Positions 34,961 through 43,891 of a stretch of DNA of 64,000 nt are shown piece by piece. Origin of the DNA: Clostridium felsineum DSM 794 (GTDB lineage Bacteria > Bacillota > Clostridia > Clostridiales > Clostridiaceae); the NCBI RefSeq assembly GCF_002006355.2, contig NZ_CP096980.1, positions 3,596,001 to 3,660,000 of the forward strand, in the 5' to 3' direction. The translations under genes were made by a program, and so were the position numbers. Under the pieces are notes generated by a model. That model ran no database searches. It was not told the DNA's origin and worked only from the letters and a program-made list of their open reading frames with translations. The first letter of the stretch is position 1. The number at the start of each line of letters is the position of its first letter.

Positions 34961-35876
34961 TGATATTCCCCCTAACTAACTTTGAATAGTACTCCTCAAG
35001 ACTATCTCCCTTTAATGTGATTTCCTCCACCAAACTCCCATTTTTAAGAAGAGCTGATGAAACTCTAGCTGGTTCATCTAAATATTCATACAGCTTTATA
35101 ATATTACTCGGCATAACTTCGTAATTCTGAGTTTTTAATATATTTTCTATATTAAAACACGCTTTTGCTGAATTATCTGTTCTTATGTATAAAAACTTTT
35201 GACACTTTTCTTCTAATTGCTTTGAACTTAATTGTTCTATTAATTTTCCTTTATGAATTATTCCATAAACATTTGCAAATTGATATAACTCGCTTAATAT
35301 ATGACTTGATATTAAAATAGTAACTCCAAATTCCTTATTCAATTTATTTAAAAGTTCTCTTATTTCAATTATACTAGTAGGATCAAGTCCATTAATAGGC
35401 TCATCTAAAATCAAAAATTCAGGTTCTCCAATAAGTGCCATAGCTATTCCTAATTTTTGCTTCATCCCCATAGAAAGTTTATTAACTGTTTTTTTCCTTT
35501 GATCATAAAGATCAACCATTTTAAGTACCTTGTCTACAGATTCTTTTCCTGGAATTCCTTTTTGAATTCTATTAATTTCTAGATTTTCGTATACTGTACT
35601 ATAATTATAAACTGCTGGAGTTTCTATAAGGCATCCCATCCTACTTCTTACATCTTCGACTTTTCTACTATTCTTTTCACTAAAAAGCTCTATTTCACCA
35701 CTACTTTTAATTATTAAACCTGATATTAGTTTCATAAATGTAGTTTTCCCTGCTCCATTTTGTCCTATAAATCCGTATATATCTCCTTTTCTAATTGTTA
35801 TGTTTACATTATCAAGTACTTTTATATCTTTATATTTTTTCGTTAAATTAACGGTTTTTAATACTGTGTCTTTCAT
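34953..35876 (-). CDS. ABC transporter ATP-binding protein, bacitracin/lantibiotic type
   Basis: 307 residues. Walker A GQNGAGKTT, signature LSMGMKQKLGIAMAL, Walker B FLILDEPINGLD, switch SSHILSEL. The signature LSMGMKQ is typical of BcrA-like immunity transporters. The ATG at 35876 follows AAGGAGTGATTTT; an upstream in-frame start seven codons earlier lacks a ribosome binding site. The operon order and 70-base gap suggest co-regulation with the OmpR-type regulator upstream. Confidence 0.93.
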   Translation of the reverse strand: MKDTVLKTVNLTKKYKDIKVLDNVNITIRKGDIYGFIGQNGAGKTTFMKLISGLIIKSSGEIELFSEKNSRKVEDVRSRMGCLIETPAVYNYSTVYENLEINRIQKGIPGKESVDKVLKMVDLYDQRKKTVNKLSMGMKQKLGIAMALIGEPEFLILDEPINGLDPTSIIEIRELLNKLNKEFGVTILISSHILSELYQFANVYGIIHKGKLIEQLSSKQLEEKCQKFLYIRTDNSAKACFNIENILKTQNYEVMPSNIIKLYEYLDEPARVSSALLKNGSLVEEITLKGDSLEEYYSKLVRGNINV

Positions 35877-35946
35877 AAAATCACTCCTTATGTTCAATAA
35901 TAAAATACATTACATAAGAGAAGTTAAAGCAATTCTTAAGAAATCC

Positions 35947-36642
35947 TTAAATCTTAAGTTTATATCCCATTCCCCAAATTGTTTCTATGTATTCTTCTTC
36001 TGGATTAGCCTTTAAAAGCTTATTTCTCAAATTACTGATATGTACGTTTAAGGTATTATCGTCCCCCATATAATCATCCTCCCACACACTTTCAAATAGA
36101 TTAGCTTTTGAAAATATCTTTTTTTGATTTAATAATAAGACCTCAAGAATCTTAAATTCTCTGTTAGTAAGTATTATTTTGTGTCCACTTACTGAAACAT
36201 CCTTTGCTTCTCTGTCTAATAGTATATCTTTAAACGCTATATTTTTACTTAATATATTATCTCTTTCAAATTTCATATACCTTCTTAAATTAGAATATAT
36301 TCTCGCATAGGTTTCCTCTATATCAAAGGGTTTAGTGATATAATCATCTGCACCCATCTCAAGTACTTTAATCTTTGTATCCTTCGAAAGCTTTGCAGAA
36401 ATTACAATAATAGGTATAGCACTTATCTCTCTTACCTTTTTTAAAAGCTCCTCACCATTCATACCAGGTAGCATTAGATCTAAAAGCATTAGCTGAAATT
36501 CTTTAGCTTTAATATGCAATAATGCTTCTGTACCGGAATAAGCTTGTACAACATTATAGTCTTTTTTCTCAAGCATAGTCTTAAGCATATTATTTATATC
36601 ATTATCATCCTCAACTACAATAACATTTATATTTTGTTCCAT
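35947..36642 (-). CDS. OmpR-type response regulator
   Basis: 231 residues. Receiver with EDDND acidic residues, phosphoacceptor Asp in LMLLDLMLPG and KPF switch (YITKPFD), followed by a winged HTH with ILTNREFKILEVLLLNQKKIFSKANLFESVW and the DNTLNVHISNLRNKL recognition helix. Ribosome binding site AAGGAGG. Heads the ABC-kinase operon and partners the kinase at 33303. Confidence 0.94.
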   Translation of the reverse strand: MEQNINVIVVEDDNDINNMLKTMLEKKDYNVVQAYSGTEALLHIKAKEFQLMLLDLMLPGMNGEELLKKVREISAIPIIVISAKLSKDTKIKVLEMGADDYITKPFDIEETYARIYSNLRRYMKFERDNILSKNIAFKDILLDREAKDVSVSGHKIILTNREFKILEVLLLNQKKIFSKANLFESVWEDDYMGDDNTLNVHISNLRNKLLKANPEEEYIETIWGMGYKLKI

Positions 36643-36715
36643 AAAATCCTCCTTATTTACAATTGTTTCACCTTAATTATACATTGTTATTTATTATTTT
36701 TTAATAGAAATATAA

Positions 36716-36739
36716 AAAGAGTCAAATCTTTGACTCTTT
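36716..36739 (-). terminator. Terminator of the DUF3298 gene
   Basis: AAGAGTCAAA and TTTGACTCTT form a short-loop stem followed by TTTATATTT on the minus strand, directly after the gene's stop codon. Confidence 0.8.
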
Positions 36740-36744
36740 CTCAA

Positions 36745-37395
36745 TTAAATAAGCTTATTTATCGGACTCATAGGCCATAGTAGCGGTTTTATTTCTGTAT
36801 ATGGTATTGGAATTTTAAATATACCGTAATAATAAGGTGTATATTCGTAAACTTGGTAATAAAGTACAAGTTTATCCTCGGTCAAATAAAATTCTTGATT
36901 ATTCGTAACACCCTGATATTCATTTATAAGCTGAATGTTATTATCTTTAATATATTTTTCAGCTATTCTTGTAAGGTATCCTAGATAGTCCATTTTAGAG
37001 TTAAATAAATCACTAAAGCTATAAACCTTAGCAGTCTCAGTATTTACAGTTAGTGCTGAATACACTGTGAGACCATGTGCTGCCATATTTACATAAGTAT
37101 AGATGCTAAATAGAATACTTAAAATATAATTCTTATTAACCATAGTTTCATAAACACCTAATACTTCATTAAAATCCACCATTTCTGGCAAAAGTACTTG
37201 TTTTTTAAAAAGTTCACTTACTGTATTTATTATTTCACTATTTAGTTTATCTTTTACTTTTTTATCCTGCTTTGTAATTATAACTGGATATGCTATGCTA
37301 AATTTTTGTGGACTAAGTTTCTGATCTTCTAAATCTGCTGCACCATTTACAGCTCTATTTTTATCATCTGAAAAATACGGATAAATATAATACAT
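36745..37395 (-). CDS. DUF4163/DUF3298 domain protein
   Basis: 216 residues, no signal peptide visible. The N-terminal half (FSIAYPVIITKQDKKVKDKLNSEI) matches the PdaC/DUF4163 pattern, and the C-terminal half (ALTVNTETAKVYSFSDLF, LVLYYQVYEYTPYYYGIFKIPIPYTEI) matches DUF3298. Together they are found in RsiV-like anti-sigma factors and peptidoglycan-related proteins. Those are normally secreted or membrane-bound, so a cytoplasmic form is odd. Start ATG follows AGAGGG. Function not assigned. Confidence 0.6.
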   Translation of the reverse strand: MYYIYPYFSDDKNRAVNGAADLEDQKLSPQKFSIAYPVIITKQDKKVKDKLNSEIINTVSELFKKQVLLPEMVDFNEVLGVYETMVNKNYILSILFSIYTYVNMAAHGLTVYSALTVNTETAKVYSFSDLFNSKMDYLGYLTRIAEKYIKDNNIQLINEYQGVTNNQEFYLTEDKLVLYYQVYEYTPYYYGIFKIPIPYTEIKPLLWPMSPINKLI

Positions 37396-37420
37396 ACCTA
37401 TACCCTCTATGAATAATTCT

Positions 37421-37450
37421 ATCCTTAAATATATTATTAAATTTAAGGAT
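37421..37450. terminator. Possible terminator between acetyltransferase and DUF3298 genes
   Basis: ATCCTTAAAT and ATTTAAGGAT form a 10-bp stem. The best T run follows on the plus strand, although the flanking genes are on the minus strand, so its role is uncertain. Confidence 0.4.
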
Positions 37451-37464
37451 ATATTCTAATTTTT

Positions 37465-38055
37465 TTATTTAATCATAGAAATACCTGTATTAATTATACT
37501 TTTAAATCCATTTGTTTCTTTAACTTCATTTGCTTTTAATATTTTATGTGGACTATTAGAGTTCTCTTCTATGATTTTTTCAAACACATCAACATCATGC
37601 CATTTTTCAAATTTATATCCTGATTTATGATATGTACCCGAAAGTTTAAAACCAAAATATTCATGAAAGCTTTTACTTCTTAAATTTGATGCTGTAACTA
37701 ACGCATACATATTACAATATCCTTGAAGTTTTAATATTTCTATTAGAGTATAATAAAGAGCTTTTCCTATTCCCCTCTTCTGGTATCTATCATCAACATA
37801 TATGGATAAATCTACTGCCCAATCATATGCAGCTCTTTCATTAAAGGTTGAAGCATACGAATATCCTACAATTTTATCATCAATTTCACATACAAGATAA
37901 ATATATTTCTTAGATATACCTATAACTTTATCCTTAAAGCTTTCAATACTTGGTACCTCATAATCAAAGGTTATAGCTGTGTTTTCTATAAATGGCTTGT
38001 ATATATTTAAAATTTCTTTAATGTCGCAATCTCTCACTATTCTTATATTTTTCAC
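37465..38055 (-). CDS. GNAT acetyltransferase, phosphinothricin acetyltransferase-like
   Basis: 196 residues. The GNAT acetyl-CoA motif is QKRGIGKALYYTLIE near residue 95, preceded by LSIYVDDRY, with YCNMYALVTASNLRSKSFHEYFGF after it; this order is typical of the PAT/YncA branch. About 30 extra residues follow the domain at the C-terminus. The start is GTG, with AAAGGGG 13 bases upstream. Substrate unknown, possibly a toxic amine such as a glutamate analogue. Confidence 0.8.
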   Translation of the reverse strand: MKNIRIVRDCDIKEILNIYKPFIENTAITFDYEVPSIESFKDKVIGISKKYIYLVCEIDDKIVGYSYASTFNERAAYDWAVDLSIYVDDRYQKRGIGKALYYTLIEILKLQGYCNMYALVTASNLRSKSFHEYFGFKLSGTYHKSGYKFEKWHDVDVFEKIIEENSNSPHKILKANEVKETNGFKSIINTGISMIK

Positions 38056-38181
38056 TATAGCTTCACATCCCCTTTAAAATAAAAATTAATTTACTGTTAT
38101 AATATCATACTTTAATTGTAATAATATTATATATTCTCTAATTATACTATTAAAGTATATGTTAAAAAAGGATGTGTTAAC

Positions 38182-39804
38182 ATGTCAAATAAATCAACCT
38201 TACCAACAGTGGCCTACTTTTCTATGGAATACGCTATTGATGTTTCCATGAGAACATATGCAGGAGGTCTTGGTATACTTGCTGGCGATTACTTAAAAGG
38301 TGCTAAAGATTATAACTATCCATTAATCGGTATAGGAATAAAGTGGAAACAAGGCTACACTGATCAATTCGTTGACAAAGACAATAAAGTTTATGATTCT
38401 TATAAAAACTATGATTACAACCATTTAAAGGACACAAAGGTTAAAGTAAAAGTTAAAATATATGATCAAGATGTAACTTGTAAAGTATGGCTTTTGGAAA
38501 AATTCAACACGGCTCCTCTATATCTCCTTGATACGGATTTGCCAGAAAACGACAATAGATGGATCACAGCTAATCTATATGGAGGTTTTGAAGATTCAAG
38601 ACTTGCACAAGAAATTGTTTTAGGTATTGGAGGAATAAAGGCATTAAGAGCTCTAAATATAAAAGTAGATATTTATCATTTTAATGAAGGTCACGCTCTT
38701 TTTGCTGGTTTCGAATTAATACGTGAAAAAATGGAAACTGGTCTTTCTTTTAATGAAGCCGTAAAAAAGTCTCGAGAAGAAATTGTTTTCACAACTCATA
38801 CTCCAATTATTGAAGGTAACGAATCTCACTCTATTATGAGAATGCTAAGCATCGGAGCAAACAATGGTTTTACAATAGAGGAGCTTGCTAGTCTTGGTGG
38901 TGTTCCTTTTAACATGACCGTTGGTGCCCTAAGACTTTCCAAGATTTCAAATGCAGTTGCTCAATTACACAAGGAAACCGCAAATGATATGTGGAAAAAC
39001 ATAAAAAATAGATCAAACATAATAGGCATAACAAATGCAATTCATATAAAAACCTGGGTTGATCCTGATATGATTAAAGCAGCTGAAGATTTTAATAAAA
39101 CAGAATTGTGGAACAATCACATAAAAAACAAGAAAAAACTAATGGCTTTTGTAAAAGAACGTACAGGGGTTCAGCTTAAAGAAGATTCTCTTTTGATAGG
39201 TTTTTCAAGACGTGCTGCGCCTTACAAAAGAAGTAATTTAATATTTAAAAATAGCAACATCATTGATCCTCTTTTAAATGAAGGAAAGATCCAAATAGTA
39301 TTTTCTGGTAAGGCCCACCCGCTTGATGATACTGGTAAACATATTATTGAAGAACTTGTTTCTTTCTCGAAAAAATACCCAAACTCTGTAGTATTTCTTC
39401 AAAATTATGATATGGAAATCGGAAGAATACTTACTCAAGGCTCTGATGTATGGCTAAATAATCCTAGAAGACCTTTGGAAGCCAGCGGAACTTCTGGAAT
39501 GAAAGCTGCTATGAACGGTGTACTAAATTTAAGTATTCTTGATGGTTGGTGGCCTGAAGCCTGTAAGGATGGAATAAACGGTTGGCAATTTGGTGATGGA
39601 ATGGAATCTGATGATACTGAATTTATTGATAAACATGATTCAGATGCCTTATATGAAGTACTTACACATAAGGTTATACCTACCTTTTATTCTGATAGAG
39701 ACAAATGGATTTCAATGATGAAAGAAAGTATATTATCCACAAAAGATTATTTCTCAGTAAAAAGAATGCTTGAAGAATACTATTCTAAAATGTATGAAAA
39801 ATAA
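38182..39804 (+). CDS. glgP: Alpha-glucan (glycogen) phosphorylase, short form
   Basis: 540 residues. Phosphorolyses storage glucan to glucose-1-phosphate with pyridoxal phosphate. AYFSMEYAIDVSMRTYAGGLGILAGD starts the protein, the nucleotide/PLP region has FSGKAHPLDDTGK, and the PLP lysine is in EASGTSGMKAAMNG. The long form is about 800 residues; this is the shorter GT35 branch also found in archaea and Thermotoga. Single gene, convergent with a LacI-type regulator that may or may not control it. Confidence 0.9.
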   Translation: MSNKSTLPTVAYFSMEYAIDVSMRTYAGGLGILAGDYLKGAKDYNYPLIGIGIKWKQGYTDQFVDKDNKVYDSYKNYDYNHLKDTKVKVKVKIYDQDVTCKVWLLEKFNTAPLYLLDTDLPENDNRWITANLYGGFEDSRLAQEIVLGIGGIKALRALNIKVDIYHFNEGHALFAGFELIREKMETGLSFNEAVKKSREEIVFTTHTPIIEGNESHSIMRMLSIGANNGFTIEELASLGGVPFNMTVGALRLSKISNAVAQLHKETANDMWKNIKNRSNIIGITNAIHIKTWVDPDMIKAAEDFNKTELWNNHIKNKKKLMAFVKERTGVQLKEDSLLIGFSRRAAPYKRSNLIFKNSNIIDPLLNEGKIQIVFSGKAHPLDDTGKHIIEELVSFSKKYPNSVVFLQNYDMEIGRILTQGSDVWLNNPRRPLEASGTSGMKAAMNGVLNLSILDGWWPEACKDGINGWQFGDGMESDDTEFIDKHDSDALYEVLTHKVIPTFYSDRDKWISMMKESILSTKDYFSVKRMLEEYYSKMYEK

Positions 39805-39807
39805 ATT

Positions 39808-39836
39808 CAAAATGGTGCTTATACAGCACCATTTTG
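39808..39836. terminator. Bidirectional terminator
   Basis: CAAAATGGTGCT and AGCACCATTTTG form a 12-bp perfect stem with a five-base loop. The stop codon of the minus-strand regulator gene is inside it. Confidence 0.85.
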
Positions 39837-40838
39837 AAGCTTTATAGATTTCCTCTCTTTAAGAAATGTATCTATTATAAAATGATTTTGCTGAATTCCC
39901 TTATTACTTACACTATCAATAAGCAATTTCGCTGCATAATACCCTAACTTCTCAGCGTTTATATCCACTGATGCAAGTGGTGGATTTTGGTATTCAGCTA
40001 GTGGAATATTATTAAATCCAATTACAGATACTCCCTTCTCCTCTATGTCGTTTAGACATTTCAAAACTCCAAATGCCAATAAATCATCTGTTGTTACTAC
40101 TACTGATGGAGTTTTAACTTCTAGTATTTTTTTCATTGCTTCATATCCATCTTCTTCATTAAAGCTTTTTTGTTCGATTATAATATTTTCATCAATTTCT
40201 CTGCCGTGCACTGCCAAAGCTCTTTTATAACCATCAAGTCTATCTCTTGACATATTCATTTCCTTAGCTGCCCCAATAAACGCTATAGAGTCAGCTCCTC
40301 TTCTAATAAGATTATCAACAAGAGTATACATAGCCTTAAAATTATCATTATCAACCCACATAACACCAGTAGAGTCTTCCGGTCTTCCAACAACAACAAA
40401 GGGATATTTAAGGTCCTTTAAAAAGTTTATACACTTATCGTTTTCTCTTGCTGTTAAAAGTATGATACCATCTAACATTTTACTTTGAACATACTTTTTT
40501 ATAACAGATACCTCTTCCTCCTCACTACTTCCGAAGTCATACATTATGTAGTATTCACTCTCATGGGCACATAAACTTATTCCCCTCATAGTCTTCACAA
40601 AAAATGGATTTTTAAATAAACACTTAGCTTCGTTAGGCACTATTAGTCCAAGTATTTTAGTAGAATTATTGGCTAAACTCCTAGCTATAGCATTAGTGTG
40701 ATAATCTAATTTTTTAATAGCTTTGCGAACCCTATCTTTAGTCTTATCACTTATTTTATCACTATCATTTAGCACCCTAGATACTGTTGAAGGTGACACC
40801 TTTGCAAGTCTCGCAACATCTCTTATAGTAGCTGCCAT
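39819..40838 (-). CDS. LacI family transcriptional regulator
   Basis: 339 residues. The N-terminal HTH is TIRDVARLAKVSPSTVSRVLND, followed by hinge helix TNAIARSLANNSTKILGLIVP and a periplasmic-binding-like sugar domain with VVTTDDLLAFGVLKCL and GFNNIPLAEYQNPPLASV. The effector is probably a sugar or sugar phosphate. Convergent with the glucan phosphorylase, so maltose/glucan control is a reasonable guess. Its own promoter region has a LacI-type operator core. Confidence 0.92.
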   Translation of the reverse strand: MAATIRDVARLAKVSPSTVSRVLNDSDKISDKTKDRVRKAIKKLDYHTNAIARSLANNSTKILGLIVPNEAKCLFKNPFFVKTMRGISLCAHESEYYIMYDFGSSEEEEVSVIKKYVQSKMLDGIILLTARENDKCINFLKDLKYPFVVVGRPEDSTGVMWVDNDNFKAMYTLVDNLIRRGADSIAFIGAAKEMNMSRDRLDGYKRALAVHGREIDENIIIEQKSFNEEDGYEAMKKILEVKTPSVVVTTDDLLAFGVLKCLNDIEEKGVSVIGFNNIPLAEYQNPPLASVDINAEKLGYYAAKLLIDSVSNKGIQQNHFIIDTFLKERKSIKLQNGAV

Positions 40839-40880
40839 TACATCACATCCTTTTTGTTATTACAATATGCACGAACTAGC

Positions 40881-40930
40881 AACCGCTTTAATATATTAAA
40901 TAGTCTATATTATTACGCATTTATTGTCAA
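40881..40930 (-). promoter_or_regulatory. Promoter and probable autoregulatory operator of the LacI-type gene
   Basis: Minus strand TTGACA (40930-40925), 17 bases, TAGACT (40907-40902). About 12 bases downstream of the expected start lies AAGCGGTT (40888-40881), matching the LacI-family core AAnCGnTT. A repressor there would block its own gene. This is in the 327-base gap before the P60 gene. Confidence 0.6.
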
Positions 40931-41090
40931 TTTTGTTTTTATTTTCACAAATGTACTATTTAGTTATATATTCAAAAATATACAAGATAACAGTTAATCT
41001 ATGTAAAAATAATTATGCTAATTTTTTATTTTAAAAATGCTTATGATTTAATACAAAATATTTTTTAATTAAACAATTCCATAAAATATA

Positions 41091-41145
41091 TTGCATATTT
41101 TTTCATAATATGCAACAATATATACATATTAGCATATATTATAAT
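41091..41145 (+). promoter_or_regulatory. Promoter region of the NlpC/P60 gene with inverted repeat
   Basis: TATAAT lies at 41140-41145, 20 bases before the start codon. TTGCATAT (41091-41098) and ATATGCAA (41108-41115) are perfect 8-bp inverted repeats ending just before the -35 region, so an activator or repressor site is plausible. No clear -35 hexamer. The remainder of the gap (40931-41090) is AT-rich with no other element seen. Confidence 0.5.
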
Positions 41146-41165
41146 AAAACTTAGGAGGTATTATT

Positions 41166-41672
41166 ATGAAAAAATTTAAATCCAAAAAATTAGTAGCATT
41201 TATGATTGCATTGTTTTGTATGTTAGATTTTCTAGGTGTAGGCTTTAATAAAAATGTACAAGCTGCTACAACAGGACAGTCAATTGTAAGCTATGCCAAA
41301 GGTCATCTTGGAGACTACTATATTTGGGGAGCATCCGGTCCAAATACTTTTGATTGTTCAGGTTTTACCAGTTATGTGTACAAGCATTTTGGATATAACA
41401 TCCCACGTACATCAAAAGCACAATCCACTGCAGGAAAATATGTGTCAAAAGCAAATTTAAAACCTGGTGATTTAGTATTCTTTTACAAACCTGTTTCTCA
41501 TGTTGGTATATATATTGGTAATGGAGAATTTATAAATGCCGGTGGAGGAGATAGTTCTTGTACTAGCATAGCAATAGCAAAAAAACGAAATGCAAAAGTA
41601 AAAATAAATACTTTAAGCAGCGGTTACTATAGTCTTCACTACAATACAGCGAGAAGAATAATTAACAATTAA
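41166..41672 (+). CDS. Secreted NlpC/P60 cell-wall endopeptidase
   Basis: 168 residues. A signal peptide with cleavage near VQA-AT (about residue 34) is followed directly by a single NlpC/P60 domain: catalytic Cys64 in FDCSGF, His112 in VSHVGIYIG and the third polar residue in the following strand (INAGGGDSS). It lacks SH3 or LysM binding domains, so it is a minimal secreted hydrolase cleaving peptide stems of peptidoglycan. Strong AGGAGG site. Single gene ended by the large hairpin downstream. Confidence 0.9.
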   Translation: MKKFKSKKLVAFMIALFCMLDFLGVGFNKNVQAATTGQSIVSYAKGHLGDYYIWGASGPNTFDCSGFTSYVYKHFGYNIPRTSKAQSTAGKYVSKANLKPGDLVFFYKPVSHVGIYIGNGEFINAGGGDSSCTSIAIAKKRNAKVKINTLSSGYYSLHYNTARRIINN

Positions 41673-41730
41673 TAATACTACATATTATTAAGATTACTAT
41701 AAATTTATAGTATTAAAAAACAAGCTAAAA

Positions 41731-41797
41731 GGCGGCTATTAAAAAACTAACTGTTAGTTTTTTAATAGCCACCTTAAATGGTGACAAGTCACCATTT
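41731..41797. terminator. Two adjacent hairpins between P60 and the Tet-like gene
   Basis: GGCTATTAAAAAACTAA and TTAGTTTTTTAATAGCC (41733-41770) make a long stem that can end transcription from both sides. AAATGGTGA and TCACCATTT (41776-41797) form a second one beside the stop codon of the minus-strand gene. Confidence 0.75.
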
Positions 41798-41799
41798 AA

Positions 41800-43731
41800 C
41801 TATTTTAAAGAATGCATGAAATTAACAACTTCACTTCCCTTAACTTCATAAGCTTGACCTTTTGAACAAAATATTGATGTAGAAGTATATTCTATATCAT
41901 CATATTTATTATAGTTTACACTACTAATAACCTCTTCGGAATTATGACACTTCTCATATCCACTAAAAGCTAAACTTATTTTTCCCCTGCCTTTTGTAAA
42001 TGAAGCTAAAGCTGAAGGATAATCCATAAATTCTACCACAGGACCCTTACCTTTTATAATACACGTATCACCTTTCATCTGGGGCTCATAGAACTCACCA
42101 CTCATTTTATTAATATCTGAAATTACCCTTCCAATTTCACCTATATTAACTTCTATTCTAAAATCATAAAATGGCTCTAAGAGAATATTATCTGTACTTT
42201 CAAGACCTTGTCTTAAAGCTCTTAAAGTCGCTTCTCTAAAATCTCCTCCACTAGTATGTTTAATATGGTGTCTTCCATCTATTAAAATTATATTTATGTC
42301 TGTAACTGAAGCACCTATTAAAATTCCATGGTGTTCTCTTTCAAATATATGTGTTTTTACAAGATTTTGCTCTCCTATTGTAAGACTTTCTGTTTTGCAC
42401 TTACTTTTAAAGGTTATACCACTATTTAGTGGTGCCGGCTCTAATTCAAGACATACTTCAGCATAATGTCTTAAAGGTTCAAAATGACCATACCCATTAG
42501 CTTTTTTAGTTATGGTTTCCTTATATAAAACTTCACAGGCTCCAAAGTCTACTTTCAACTTAAATCTTTCCATAACAATTGTTTTTAGAATTTCTAATTC
42601 TATTTTACCCATTACATGTATCTCAAGACTTTTAAGTTTTTCGTTCCATAATACATTTAAAGACGGTTCTTCCTCTTCCAAAATTTTAAAATATTCAAAA
42701 ACCTCATTGCTATTAAGTTTTTCGTCAAATATAACTTTTGATTTTAAGGTTGGAATCATATTATATTTGATATTTTCTACATTGTTACCAATAAAATCTC
42801 CAACCTTAACCTCCTTAATACCTATAGCTGCAAATATTTCACCTGCTTCAGCCAAACCTGCTGTTGTGTATTTATTTCCGTTATAAAATCTTATTTCATT
42901 TATCTTATTTGATTGATTTTTAATAATAACCTCCTGCTTAACCTTAAGACTGCCCTTAAGTGCTTTTATATGAATTATCTTATTTCTAGTTTCATCATAT
43001 CTTATCTTATATACTAAACCCACAAATTTTTCAACTGCATTGTATTCAGTATATGTTAAATTGTGTAATCCATCTAAAAATACTTCTATTCCAGAATCCT
43101 CTAATGCAGACCCCATAAAGCAAGGAAATATCTTACTTTTCTTTATTAATTTTTTCATTGAATTAAACCATAACTCTTTTTCATAACCAGAAGTTAAATA
43201 TGCTTCACATACATCATCATCTTTTTCAGCAATAAATTCAATTACCTCTTCTGATAATTCACCTTCACTAATACAAAAAATATTTTCCGTAAAATTATCT
43301 TTAATTTCTTTAATTACATTTTCTTTATTTGCATTAACTCTATCCATTTTATTTATAAAAAATATTGTGGGGATATTGTGTTTTCTAAGAATTGTCCATA
43401 TATTTTCAGTTTGACTTTGAACTCCATCAACACCACTTATTATAAGTACCGCATAATCCATAACTTCAATAGCTCTTTCCATCTCTGGTGAAAAATCCAT
43501 ATGGCCTGGTGTATCCACCAAAAAATATTTTGAATCTTTAAATTCAAAAACAGCTTGTTCCGAAAATACAGTTATTCCTCTTTCTTTTTCAACTGAACTA
43601 TTATCTAAAAAAGAATCTTTATGATCCACTCTTCCACGTTTTCTTATACTTTTAGTATGATATAAAATTTGTTCTGCTAAGGTAGTCTTACCAGCATCAA
43701 CATGAGCTAACAATCCTATTGTCTTATTCAT
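41800..43731 (-). CDS. Ribosomal protection-type GTPase (TetM/TetB(P)-like)
   Basis: 643 residues, an EF-G-like translational GTPase. G-domain motifs AHVDAGKTTL, EKERGITV, DTPGHMDF and NKMD are intact, followed by domains II-V ending in an EF-G-C-like segment. Proteins such as TetM remove tetracycline from the ribosome; length and motifs match, but chromosomal relatives may have housekeeping or other drug roles, so resistance is not proven. The start was placed at the ATG after TTGAGGTGTATT; an in-frame TTG four codons upstream lies in the ribosome binding site. No mobile element nearby. Confidence 0.85.
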   Translation of the reverse strand: MNKTIGLLAHVDAGKTTLAEQILYHTKSIRKRGRVDHKDSFLDNSSVEKERGITVFSEQAVFEFKDSKYFLVDTPGHMDFSPEMERAIEVMDYAVLIISGVDGVQSQTENIWTILRKHNIPTIFFINKMDRVNANKENVIKEIKDNFTENIFCISEGELSEEVIEFIAEKDDDVCEAYLTSGYEKELWFNSMKKLIKKSKIFPCFMGSALEDSGIEVFLDGLHNLTYTEYNAVEKFVGLVYKIRYDETRNKIIHIKALKGSLKVKQEVIIKNQSNKINEIRFYNGNKYTTAGLAEAGEIFAAIGIKEVKVGDFIGNNVENIKYNMIPTLKSKVIFDEKLNSNEVFEYFKILEEEEPSLNVLWNEKLKSLEIHVMGKIELEILKTIVMERFKLKVDFGACEVLYKETITKKANGYGHFEPLRHYAEVCLELEPAPLNSGITFKSKCKTESLTIGEQNLVKTHIFEREHHGILIGASVTDINIILIDGRHHIKHTSGGDFREATLRALRQGLESTDNILLEPFYDFRIEVNIGEIGRVISDINKMSGEFYEPQMKGDTCIIKGKGPVVEFMDYPSALASFTKGRGKISLAFSGYEKCHNSEEVISSVNYNKYDDIEYTSTSIFCSKGQAYEVKGSEVVNFMHSLK

Positions 43732-43891
43732 AATACACCTCAAAATATTTTGATAATTTTTTATAAAAACCTCAATTTAATTTTGCAATAAAAGTTAATT
43801 TTATGGTAACATATAATTAACATATTCTTCAATTTTTGTAATTTTATACACTGTGATTATTTTTTACCACTTGATATTAAGGAGTGATACT

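Noticed and set aside
37421..37450. Strong terminator of the acetyltransferase gene
   Set aside because: The stem is present, but the T run is on the opposite strand, so only a low-confidence entry was kept.
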